Notes: generated from the letters alone by a model not told the origin. A DNA stretch of 6,332 nt from Acidilobaceae archaeon (GCA_027034115.1 JALVJB010000011.1:1-6332), one strand, 5' to 3'; counted from the stretch's first letter, positions 1 through 6,080 are shown. Translations and numbers: made by a program.

Positions 1-575
1 ACTATGACATAGTGCACTTTCCTACCCTCACGCCTCTTAGCAAGCACTCCCCGCTCCACGAGCCTCCTCAGGATAGCGTAAAGCCTACCCTTGCTGAGAC
101 CCGTATGCTCCATTAACTCTCCCGGGGTATCTATGCCCGTCTTAACTAAACTCAGTATGAGCGCCTCAGCGTCATCACTGTCCTGTGGTTCCTGCCCCTT
201 CTCGCTCCTCTCCTCGAGAGAAGCTATGATAGCCTCAAGCTCCTCGAGCCTGGCCTCTAGAGCCTCTTTCTCGCCCCTAAGCGAGTCTAGCTCTGAGCGG
301 AGGGATTGGATGGCGCCGTCAGACTTGTCCGCTATGTCTAACGCGGTGCTGGCCTTGTACTCGCAGTCATCTATTCTAGCCTTGAGCTCGGCTATCTCCT
401 CTCGGAGCCTCCCTACTTCAGCTTTTACCTTTGATAGGGTGTTCCCCAGCTCTTCGAGATCCGTCTTGTCGAAGCCGAAGAGTATCTTGGCTAGTCCCAA
501 AACGAGTACACCCGATATGGTGGTTGCCTCTGCAACAGTTACCCGGGGTGTGGGTAGATAATAGCGGGGTAACAC
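1..575 (-). CDS. Coiled-coil winged-helix DNA-binding protein, possibly membrane-anchored (partial, C-terminus off the left edge)
   Basis: This minus-strand frame is open from the GTG at 575-573 to the window edge (191 codons, no stop). Residues about 18-35 (TTISGVLVLGLAKILFGF) form one hydrophobic stretch that could span or sit in the membrane. Residues about 39-123 are rich in E, K, R, L with heptad-like leucines (LRGEKEALEARLEELEAI), so a long coiled coil is likely. Residues about 135-191 read as a winged helix: helix 1 AEALILSLVKTG, then TPGELMEHTGLSKGRLYAILRR at 150-171 as helix-turn-helix, then a basic wing AKRREGRKVHYVI. That pattern fits the MarR/ArsR/TrmB-like superfamily; the exact family cannot be named. 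A TTG at 500-498 is an alternative start that would remove half the hydrophobic segment. It lies divergent to the DUF389 gene, so it may regulate itself and that neighbour (inference). A serine-rich plus-strand frame over the same bases is its shadow. Confidence 0.82.
   Translation of the reverse strand, partial: MLPRYYLPTPRVTVAEATTISGVLVLGLAKILFGFDKTDLEELGNTLSKVKAEVGRLREEIAELKARIDDCEYKASTALDIADKSDGAIQSLRSELDSLRGEKEALEARLEELEAIIASLEERSEKGQEPQDSDDAEALILSLVKTGIDTPGELMEHTGLSKGRLYAILRRLVERGVLAKRREGRKVHYVI
538..573. repeat. Inverted repeat GTTACCC...GGGTAAC near the regulator start
   Basis: GTTACCC at 538-544 is matched perfectly by GGGTAAC at 567-573, with a 22-bp spacer. The CGGGGT hexamer also occurs twice in direct orientation (544-549 and 565-570). 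If translation starts at the GTG at 575, the repeat covers the first codons of the winged-helix gene. If it starts at the TTG at 500, the repeat lies in the promoter region. It could be an operator or a hairpin in the 5' part of the transcript; neither is shown. Confidence 0.35.
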
Positions 576-643
576 TACTCTACGGAGTACCTGGCGTGGC
601 GTGATTGTAGCCTCTGCGGGGATTGTCAGCCTTGTCTACGCTT
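576..643. promoter_or_regulatory. Divergent intergenic region with palindrome TACTC-TACG-GAGTA
   Basis: These 68 bp separate the divergent regulator and DUF389 starts and must hold, or lie next to, promoters for both directions. A 5-bp perfect inverted repeat with a 4-bp centre (TACTC 576-580, GAGTA 585-589) abuts the GTG start of the regulator. That is where a winged-helix autorepressor would be expected to bind (inference). No convincing TATA box is visible in either direction; AT-rich TAGATAATAG at 555-564 is the nearest candidate. Confidence 0.35.
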
Positions 644-1546
644 ATGAAGAAGGTCGAAGTATACTGTGGTCCTAGCGAAGCCAGCGGGGTGAGGGAGTAC
701 CTCTCTCGTGTGGTCACTTATTTCGAGTCGATCGTGAAGACTAGGAATGGAGAAGAGGCTTGCCGTATAGAGTTCTATGCGCCCGCCCCCTCACTTAACA
801 GTATACTCGAGGATCTCAGGGATCTCTTAGACCTTAGGAGAAGGGATAATATGATCACCGTTATCGACGTGGAGACCGGGGCAGGCTTCCCCTATCGTTA
901 TGGTAAGAGGAGGCTTCTAGGTGGGGGAGGCCTACTATCGAGGCCTCTAGACATTCTATTGGAGGAGGCTGAGGACAAGGCGAGGCTTAATTTAACTTAT
1001 ATCGCGCTCGCATCGATTGCGGGAGTAGTGGCACTTATTGGCCTCGTAGAGGGCAACCCCTACATTGTCATCGGAGCCATGCTAGTCTCGCCAATCATAG
1101 CCCCAATATACTCCGCTGCACTGGGCCTCGCGACCGCTAAGCCCCGGCTTGTCCTGGAGAGCGTGTACTCGCTGGCGCTACTCCTCGCATCCGCTTTTAC
1201 CTCCGCGCTTATAGCCGCGGCTGGCCTCTGGCTTGGCCACTATGAATTGTCACTGGCTCCTCCAAGGCTGGACTACTCGACAGTCATTGTCCCCAGCCTC
1301 CTCGGCATTGCAGTCATATTGAGCGAGGCCTCCAACACCCTGGAGGCATTGTCGGGCGTGGCTATCGCAGCGGCCCTCATTCCGCCCCTAGCACTGGCAG
1401 CCATGGGCGTCTTCGGGGAGAGGATCCTCCTCTACAGGGGCCTCATCGTAGCCCTCGTCAACGCCGCCCTCCTAGTGGCCTTCGCTAGCGCTACGGCCCG
1501 CATTATCCTACGCCTTAGGAGGAAGAAGGGTAGAGGAGTTGGCTAA
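644..1546 (+). CDS. DUF389 (TIGR00341-type) multi-pass membrane protein
   Basis: This is a 300-residue protein of unknown biochemical function. Residues 1-110 form a soluble alpha/beta domain beginning MKKVEVYCGP, as in other archaeal DUF389 proteins. Roughly six membrane segments follow (about 116-135, 139-162, 170-198, 213-227, 236-255, 264-286), then a basic tail (LRLRRKKGRG) that should be cytoplasmic. The family hallmarks are IGAMLVSPIIAPIYSA at 143-158 and SGVAIAAALIPPLALA at 237-252, both rich in small residues and proline. I chose ATG 644 because it gives the usual family N-terminus. A TTG at 623 would add seven residues (MSALSTL) and cannot be excluded, and neither start has a well-placed ribosome site. 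The 3' end overlaps the EamA gene by 8 bp, so the two are probably co-transcribed and translationally coupled. Being divergent from a winged-helix gene suggests local regulation (inference). Confidence 0.9.
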   Translation: MKKVEVYCGPSEASGVREYLSRVVTYFESIVKTRNGEEACRIEFYAPAPSLNSILEDLRDLLDLRRRDNMITVIDVETGAGFPYRYGKRRLLGGGGLLSRPLDILLEEAEDKARLNLTYIALASIAGVVALIGLVEGNPYIVIGAMLVSPIIAPIYSAALGLATAKPRLVLESVYSLALLLASAFTSALIAAAGLWLGHYELSLAPPRLDYSTVIVPSLLGIAVILSEASNTLEALSGVAIAAALIPPLALAAMGVFGERILLYRGLIVALVNAALLVAFASATARIILRLRRKKGRGVG

Positions 1547-2423
1547 GGGTAAGCTAGTACTCATCCTCGCCGTAGCAGTCGCCGATATATCAACTGCGAG
1601 CATACTCGTTAGGCTGGCCGGGGTACACGGGTTCGTCGCGGCCTGGTGGAGACTCGCCCTAAGCTCCCTCCTAACCCTTCTACTAGCACTCGCTGCTAGC
1701 TCCCTAAGGGAGCTCTGGAGGTATTCCCGCTGGGAGCTAGCAGCGAGTATCGTGGGAGGCGTGCTCCTCGCGCTTCACTTCGGCCTGTGGATGCTCAGCC
1801 TCCAATACCTGAACGTCGCCCCGAGCGTGACTATTGTTGACAGCTACCCTGCACTCCTAGCCATAACGGGCCGGGTATTGTATGGTGAGAGGTACTCCCG
1901 AGAGCAACTGGCAGGAGCAGTTATTGCGATGGCTGGGGTCGCTGGCCTAGCCTACTATTCCGGGGCGAGCGGGCTATCGCCTCCAGGCGGTGACGCCTTA
2001 TATGGGGCTCTCCTCTCCTTCGGGGGCATGCTGGCGGTAGCCGGCTACTTCATGGCTGGAAAGTATGTCCGGAGGGCTCGGGGGACCCTCTCGTATACGC
2101 TGGTCGCGTATAGTAGTGGGGCGTTAATGGAGACCCTCATGGTGCGTTGGGTTGGCGCTAGGCTAACAGGCTACGACACTTCGACATACATCTACCTCGC
2201 CCTCCTCGCCCTCCTACCAATGCTGGGCGGCCACACCCTGGTAAACTACGTGTTGGGGAGGCTGAGCCTACTGGCTAGTACTGTGCCTGTGCTGGGAGAG
2301 CCTGTGGGCGCTTCTATCCTAGCGTGGCTAGTGCTTGGCGAGGGCGTTACTCTCGTAGAGGCTCTCTTGATGAGTGTTGTCCTCCTGGGTATAGGGTTGA
2401 CACTGGCCTATGAGGAGGCGTAG
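1539..2423 (+). CDS. EamA/DMT superfamily transporter (RhaT/YdcZ-like permease)
   Basis: This 294-residue protein has the length and ten-helix, two-repeat layout of the drug/metabolite transporter superfamily. The first EamA repeat runs about 5-140, with a W-W-R-L motif (AAWWRLALSSL, 34-44), ALHFGLWMLSLQY (78-90) and APSVTIVDSYPALLAI (94-109) followed by GERYSREQLAGAVIAMAGV. The second runs about 152-291, with LYGALLSFGGMLAVAGYFMAG, HTLVNYVLGRLSLLASTVP and the typical GEPVGASILAWLVLGE at 253-268. The substrate cannot be read from sequence; relatives export amino acids, nucleosides or drugs, or take up metabolites. TTG 1539 lies inside the last codons of the DUF389 gene, with purine-rich GGAGG at 1518-1522 and GAGG at 1533-1536 upstream, so coupled translation is likely. 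The gene also contains a perfect 17-bp inverted repeat, listed separately. Confidence 0.92.
   Translation: MAKGKLVLILAVAVADISTASILVRLAGVHGFVAAWWRLALSSLLTLLLALAASSLRELWRYSRWELAASIVGGVLLALHFGLWMLSLQYLNVAPSVTIVDSYPALLAITGRVLYGERYSREQLAGAVIAMAGVAGLAYYSGASGLSPPGGDALYGALLSFGGMLAVAGYFMAGKYVRRARGTLSYTLVAYSSGALMETLMVRWVGARLTGYDTSTYIYLALLALLPMLGGHTLVNYVLGRLSLLASTVPVLGEPVGASILAWLVLGEGVTLVEALLMSVVLLGIGLTLAYEEA
1688..1748. repeat. Perfect 17-bp inverted repeat within the EamA gene
   Basis: ACTCGCTGCTAGCTCCC at 1688-1704 is the exact reverse complement of GGGAGCTAGCAGCGAGT at 1732-1748, with a 27-bp spacer. Inside it is a competing hairpin, AGCTCCC (1698-1704) with GGGAGCT (1708-1714) around a TAA loop. 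The left arm can therefore pair with either of two GGGAGCT copies. The arms encode residues about 50-56 and 65-70, at the end of helix 2 and the start of helix 3 of the transporter, and the frame stays open. The function is unknown. Confidence 0.75.
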
Positions 2424-2435
2424 GAAAGATATAAT
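2423..2435 (+). promoter_or_regulatory. BRE/TATA promoter of the ABC exporter operon
   Basis: GGAAAG (2423-2428) followed by ATATAAT (2429-2435) matches the archaeal BRE plus TATA arrangement and lies in the 55-bp gap after the EamA stop. Transcription would be expected to start about 26 bp downstream, near 2458, giving a leader of roughly 20 nt that includes the ribosome site at 2465-2470. This argues that the ABC genes form their own transcription unit. Confidence 0.65.
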
Positions 2436-2464
2436 CGCGGCAATACGTGTAGTCACGGAATACT

Positions 2465-2470
2465 GAGGCG
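2465..2470 (+). promoter_or_regulatory. Ribosome binding site (GAGGCG) that decides the TTG start of the ABC ATPase
   Basis: GAGGCG ends 8 bp before TTG 2479 and can pair with the pyrimidine-rich 3' end of archaeal 16S rRNA. It supports TTG 2479 over the ATG at 2474, which is in another frame. Confidence 0.55.
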
Positions 2471-2478
2471 TCTATGCG

Positions 2479-3237
2479 TTGCCGGCCCCGGCGATACTCG
2501 TCGAGGACCTGTACAAGTCCTACGACGAGGTTAGGGCCCTGAACGGCGTCTCATTCCAGGTAGGCGAGGGCGAGATATACGGGCTAATAGGCCCGAATGG
2601 CGCTGGTAAGACGACTACCCTCCGCATAATAGCGGGCCTCCTAAGACCGGATGAAGGCCGAGTGCTAGTCCTCGGCCACGACCCCTTCAAGGAGCCAGTA
2701 AGGGTGAAGAAGGCGATAAGCTACCTGCCAGAGGAGGCTGGTGTATACAAGAACCTGACCGGCGAGTACTTCCTGCGCTTCATCGCCGAGATCTACTCTG
2801 ACTCACCCCGCGAGGCTGAGGAGATGGTTGAGAGGGGCGCCGAGCTCTCCGGCCTCGGGGAGAGGCTGAGGAGTCCCATGAAGACGTATAGTAAGGGTAT
2901 GAAGAGGCGGCTCTTGCTAGCGGCTACACTAATGACTAATCCCCGGGTCGCAATCCTCGACGAGCCCACTAGCGGGTTAGACGTCTATAATAGTGTGTTG
3001 ATGAGGAATGCTATCAGGGAGTATGCCAGGAATAGTAATGCTACGATACTACTGTCGAGCCATAACATGCTGGAGGTAGAGTACCTCTGCGATAGAGTTG
3101 CATTCATCGATCACGGTGTGATCATCGCGGAGGGGACCCCCGGGGAGCTCCTAGAAAGATACGGGGCAGTCAACCTCGAGGAAGCCTTCGTTAAGGCTGT
3201 TGGAGGAGGGATAACCTATGCAGGCTCGAAAGCTTAA
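2479..3237 (+). CDS. ABC-2 type exporter, ATP-binding subunit (NatA/CcmA-like)
   Basis: This 252-residue nucleotide-binding protein hydrolyses ATP at the cytoplasmic membrane face to drive the permease encoded next. All core motifs are visible: Walker A GPNGAGKTT (38-46), a Q-loop position occupied by glutamate in SYLPEEAGVYKNLT (E85 or E86), a signature YSKGMKRRL (137-145) in place of LSGGQ, Walker B VAILDEP (157-163) with catalytic E162, D-loop SGLD (165-168), and H-loop histidine H195 in SSHNM. The SKGM signature and the missing glutamine are common in the ABC-2/NatA-type family and do not imply inactivity. The start is TTG, supported by a well-placed GAGGCG and a BRE/TATA element upstream. 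The 3' end overlaps the permease gene by 20 bp, as expected for subunits made in fixed ratio. The substrate is unknown. Confidence 0.95.
   Translation: MPAPAILVEDLYKSYDEVRALNGVSFQVGEGEIYGLIGPNGAGKTTTLRIIAGLLRPDEGRVLVLGHDPFKEPVRVKKAISYLPEEAGVYKNLTGEYFLRFIAEIYSDSPREAEEMVERGAELSGLGERLRSPMKTYSKGMKRRLLLAATLMTNPRVAILDEPTSGLDVYNSVLMRNAIREYARNSNATILLSSHNMLEVEYLCDRVAFIDHGVIIAEGTPGELLERYGAVNLEEAFVKAVGGGITYAGSKA
3202..3210 (+). promoter_or_regulatory. Strong ribosome binding site GGAGGAGGG for the ABC permease
   Basis: GGAGGAGGG lies inside the last codons of the ATPase gene, 7 bp before ATG 3218. It fixes the permease start and allows internal initiation on a shared transcript. Confidence 0.65.
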
Positions 3238-4513
3238 AGCGATAGCCAAGAAGGAGCTCCGAGAGCTGATTAAGGAGCGCCCGGTACTATTCGGCCTAAT
3301 CCTAGGCCCCCTCATAATGTACATCATAATGGGAGGGGCGGCAGCCGCCGCTACTAGCTCGATGGCAAAACAGGCGATAGCCCCACCCAGAGTCGCAATC
3401 GTCTATAAGGGAGGCGAGCCAGACAATATCACGCTACTCCTAGCCAAGACTATCCACGCCCCCGTCTTCAACGAGAGCGTGAGCCCCACCAGCCTCCTAG
3501 ACATGGGCTACGAGTTCGTGATTATAATCAACCAGAGCCTCTCGGCAACGATATCCCTGGGGAAGCAGGCTCCGATAACCGTGTACTACAAGCCGAAGAG
3601 CCTGGGATGGTTCAGCCTCAACAGGCCGAAGATAGTAGAATCCCTCCTGGATAGAGCCCTGCTCAACGCCACCGCAGTAATACTTAAGAAGTACATGCCA
3701 GATATAACACCGGAATTCCTACAGAAGCCCGCTCGGATCCAACTATACTACTATCACAACGGGAGAGCCATGAGCCAGAGCCAAGTGGCCGGCCTTGTAA
3801 TGGGCGTGAGCCTCGCCATCCCACTAGCCATACTGACTACTGCTGTGGCGGCGACCCAGGTAGCAGCGATAAGTATGGGCGTCGAGAAGGAGGCTAAAAC
3901 ATTGGAAAAACTGTTAACACTCCCCATCTCCCGGGAGGAGCTGCTCCTCGGCAAGCTCCTAGCGGTTACTGTCCTGGCCCTAGGAGGCGTGGCCAGCTAC
4001 ATGGCCGGGCTGTACACTTACTTCGCAATGCTCTCCCACAGCTACTCATCCGTCGGCACGGGCCAGGTCTCCTTCCAGTTCACGGTTCCCATGGGGGCTC
4101 TTCTGGTCACAGGGGTGGGCTTAACGCTCACTCTCTACGCGAGCATTGTGATCGGTTTCATTGTGGGGAGCCAGGCGCAGGATGTTAGGGGGAGCCAGCT
4201 GGCCTCGGGCTATACTACGATGATACTAGCAGTACCACTCTTCATCATGTTCTTCGGCATCGACCCAACACAACTATCCACAACCGTGAAAGCAGTACTA
4301 GCCGTAGACCCCTACGCCCTACTAGGTATAGCCAGCTCGGCAAGCATCAATGGATACGCTAGCTTAGCAATGCTAAGCCTCCTAGGCCTCCTAGCACACG
4401 ACGCTTTCTGGACCCTCGCGGCCGCCCGGCTACTAGACGCCGAATCAATGATAATAGGCCACCCGCTACTAAGAAGACTCTCAAGGGCCCTTGCCAAGAG
4501 AAGGACTTCCTAG
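3218..4513 (+). CDS. ABC-2 type exporter, permease subunit (NatB-like, ABC2_membrane_3 architecture)
   Basis: This 431-residue membrane protein is the probable partner of the preceding ATPase. An amphipathic basic N-terminus (KLKAIAKKELRELIKERPVL) leads to a first membrane helix at about 22-46. A large extracytoplasmic domain of about 140 residues (48-188) follows, with a VAIVYKGG start and a few N-x-S/T sites. Five more helices lie at about 190-218, 244-270, 291-317, 331-347 and 379-403. Between helices 2 and 3 is the family signature EKEAKTLEKLLTLPISREEL (223-242) with LLGK after it, the cytoplasmic coupling region that contacts the ATPase. The C-terminus is basic (RRLSRALAKRRTS). This is the NatAB-like exporter design with the long external loop after helix 1. 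The substrate (ion, drug, lipid or peptide) cannot be inferred. ATG 3218 is preceded by an excellent ribosome site. Confidence 0.92.
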   Translation: MQARKLKAIAKKELRELIKERPVLFGLILGPLIMYIIMGGAAAAATSSMAKQAIAPPRVAIVYKGGEPDNITLLLAKTIHAPVFNESVSPTSLLDMGYEFVIIINQSLSATISLGKQAPITVYYKPKSLGWFSLNRPKIVESLLDRALLNATAVILKKYMPDITPEFLQKPARIQLYYYHNGRAMSQSQVAGLVMGVSLAIPLAILTTAVAATQVAAISMGVEKEAKTLEKLLTLPISREELLLGKLLAVTVLALGGVASYMAGLYTYFAMLSHSYSSVGTGQVSFQFTVPMGALLVTGVGLTLTLYASIVIGFIVGSQAQDVRGSQLASGYTTMILAVPLFIMFFGIDPTQLSTTVKAVLAVDPYALLGIASSASINGYASLAMLSLLGLLAHDAFWTLAAARLLDAESMIIGHPLLRRLSRALAKRRTS

Positions 4514-4559
4514 ATTAGCCCCTATCCCCCACTAGTATCAACTTGGTGTACCCGGGAAA
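4514..4559. other. Short intergenic gap between permease and primase-like gene
   Basis: These 46 bp hold no clear TATA box, no U-rich terminator and only a weak GGG before TTG 4560. The primase-like gene may be read through from the ABC operon or from a promoter inside the end of the permease gene; the sequence does not decide this. Confidence 0.4.
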
Positions 4560-6047
4560 TTGAGCGGCCTTGCATCCTGGCACTATAAGAGGAGGGAGGC
4601 CTGCGAGGAGATCGCCGAGTTCCTCAGGGGCCGGTGGGCAGCGGTATATATAGGGCCAGTGTGGATGAGGTGGCGTGAGAGGGACAAGCCCCTTACAGTA
4701 GAGTCCTGTAGTGATGTCTTGGAGCTTGTGGATAGGCATGGGGCTAGGAGCTTCTACGGGACCCTCGAGAAGTTCAATAGGCTGGAGTCCAGGCTGGACG
4801 TTATGGACGACTACCCGGTAAACATCGCATCGGCCACAATGTACATCGACATAGACGTTACAAACGAGTACAAGGTCGAAGAAGCGTTACCCTACGTGAA
4901 GAGAGTCCTCGAAACCCTAGTGGAATGGTTCCACGATAAAGGAGTGCAGGAGAGCCTCTACATACTCTGGAGCGGGGCCGGAGCCCACCTCAGGGTGCAC
5001 GAGGAGGCTATAGGCCCCGTAGGCGACCTTGACCCCGTCGAAGAAGCCTACCTACTAGCCGAGTACTCCCTCCGAGCCAATAAGCCCAAACTACAAAAAA
5101 TAGTGGAGGAGTCGGGCGGCCTCGTAAAGATCGAGAACATGATAGCCAGGAACCGAGTATTCACCGCACCGATGAGCCTACACCGGAGGCTCGAGCGAGT
5201 CGCCGTAACATTCAGGCCGGAAGCACTAGGAGACTTCAACCTCTCATGGACAACGCCCGGCAGAGAAAAACACGATCCGAAAGCATGGCGCCACTACAAG
5301 AGGGGAGAGGCTACAAGCCTCGTAGAAGAAGCACTCCGGATCCTCGGGAGGAGCCCAGAGCGCACCATAATCCCAGCCCCCCGTAGGGCTCCCGCTAGGA
5401 TGGTTGGAACGAAGGGGAGAATAGGGCGGTTCCCTGTAATGGCACTGTTACAAGCGGCGAGGTACTACGTGCTAAACGGGGATCTGGATAGGGCGAAGAG
5501 CTTCGGCCTCAACAGGGCAATATTCTACGCCTGGGCCAAATACTACGGGCCAGCCCGAAGCGCTGCTAGAAGGCTCCGTCCTCCGGGCTCGATACCCGGC
5601 AAGGCCACTAGGAGTGGTGTGAAGCTCCGGCCGGTCCCGGGTATGGAGGAGCAGGCTCCGATGAGCGAGGACGGCTGGTTCGTGATGGGCAATGTGGAGC
5701 AGAGGCCCGAGGATTTCGACAGGAACGTGGCGAGCAAGTTCGAGGCGGCCGGGATACCCTTCGAGGAGGCGTGGAGAGCCGCAGTCGAGTACGTGTCAAG
5801 GTTTCCTAGAAGCGTCCTAAGGGACCCCCAGAAGTTCTATAAGCTAGTATACGAGCCGGTAAGGGACTCTTTCGTCGAGAAAGTACTGGAGGCCAGGCCC
5901 GAGAAACTCTTTTATGCCAGACGTCCTAGCCCGAGTAGCACTGCTCGTAGCCGAGAGAGTAGAGTTGTGGAGGCGAGAAGACGGAGGAGCCTCCTAGACT
6001 GGATAGAGAAGAATGAGGAATCTCGGAGCGACAATAGAAATTCTTAA
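4560..6047 (+). CDS. PriS-like archaeo-eukaryotic primase (AEP) superfamily protein, zinc-less, with long C-terminal extension
   Basis: Residues 1-260 follow the order of archaeal/eukaryotic primase small subunits: an N-terminal helix (WHYKRREACEEIAEFL), basic MRWRERDKPLTV (36-46), FYGTLEKFNR (65-74), motif I YIDIDV (95-100; metal-binding D97 and D99), motif II SGAGAHLRVH (138-147; cf. SGxxGxH) and a motif III-like block VKIENMIARNRVF...MSLH (189-208) with the conserved S-L-H. The third carboxylate is probably E192, where PriS usually has Asp. Only about 40 residues separate motifs I and II, with no cysteines there, so the PriS zinc knuckle is absent. Residues about 281-330 and 365-450 look helical and are not recognised. 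A basic Ser/Arg tail ends in RRSLLDWIEK. At 495 residues it is well longer than typical PriS (about 330-400), so I read it as a second AEP and not the replicative priS. A role in primer synthesis, repair or defence is inference. TTG 4560 is chosen because the N-terminal helix is family-like. Confidence 0.82.
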   Translation: MSGLASWHYKRREACEEIAEFLRGRWAAVYIGPVWMRWRERDKPLTVESCSDVLELVDRHGARSFYGTLEKFNRLESRLDVMDDYPVNIASATMYIDIDVTNEYKVEEALPYVKRVLETLVEWFHDKGVQESLYILWSGAGAHLRVHEEAIGPVGDLDPVEEAYLLAEYSLRANKPKLQKIVEESGGLVKIENMIARNRVFTAPMSLHRRLERVAVTFRPEALGDFNLSWTTPGREKHDPKAWRHYKRGEATSLVEEALRILGRSPERTIIPAPRRAPARMVGTKGRIGRFPVMALLQAARYYVLNGDLDRAKSFGLNRAIFYAWAKYYGPARSAARRLRPPGSIPGKATRSGVKLRPVPGMEEQAPMSEDGWFVMGNVEQRPEDFDRNVASKFEAAGIPFEEAWRAAVEYVSRFPRSVLRDPQKFYKLVYEPVRDSFVEKVLEARPEKLFYARRPSPSSTARSRESRVVEARRRRSLLDWIEKNEESRSDNRNS

Positions 6048-6052
6048 CTAGA

Positions 6053-6080
6053 CCATTACCTATATATTATTAAATAATGG
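6053..6080 (+). promoter_or_regulatory. TATA promoter inside inverted repeat CCATTA...TAATGG
   Basis: TATATATT at 6061-6068 is an obvious archaeal TATA box in the AT-rich gap after the primase-like gene. Its centre is about 26 bp upstream of GTG 6091, so the transcript probably begins at or next to the start codon and is leaderless. CCATTA (6053-6058) and TAATGG (6075-6080) form a perfect 6-bp inverted repeat that brackets the TATA box with a 16-bp spacer. A factor bound there could block TBP access (inference). Confidence 0.6.

Noticed and set aside
91..561. Plus-strand open frame of 156 codons, very rich in serine
   Set aside because: It is the antisense of the winged-helix/coiled-coil gene. 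Its composition (SASASSLSCGS-like runs) reflects complemented Glu/Leu codons, while the minus strand gives a coherent protein with a readable HTH.
3754..3954. Minus-strand open frame of 66 codons inside the permease gene
   Set aside because: It is antisense to helix 2 and the conserved coupling motif of the ABC permease, and has no independent support.
4378..4395. Repeated CCTCCTAG units near the permease 3' end
   Set aside because: They encode Leu-Leu-Gly-Leu-Leu in a membrane helix; the repetition follows from codon choice and is too short to be a repeat element.
4514..4559. Possible terminator after the ABC operon
   Set aside because: There is no T-rich tract and no hairpin; the gap is C-rich.
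4645..4652. TATATATA inside the primase-like gene, resembling a TATA box
   Set aside because: A transcript starting about 26 bp downstream would begin after the nearby in-frame ATG at 4665, and the bases simply encode the VYIG residues of the core.
4515..4739. Minus-strand open frame of 74 codons overlapping the start of the primase-like gene
   Set aside because: It has no recognisable domain, and the opposite strand encodes the PriS-like N-terminal region that aligns in order with the family.
5543..5799. Overlapping minus-strand open frames of about 63 codons
   Set aside because: They are Pro/Arg/Ser-rich shadows of the GC-rich primase-like gene without start signals or domains.
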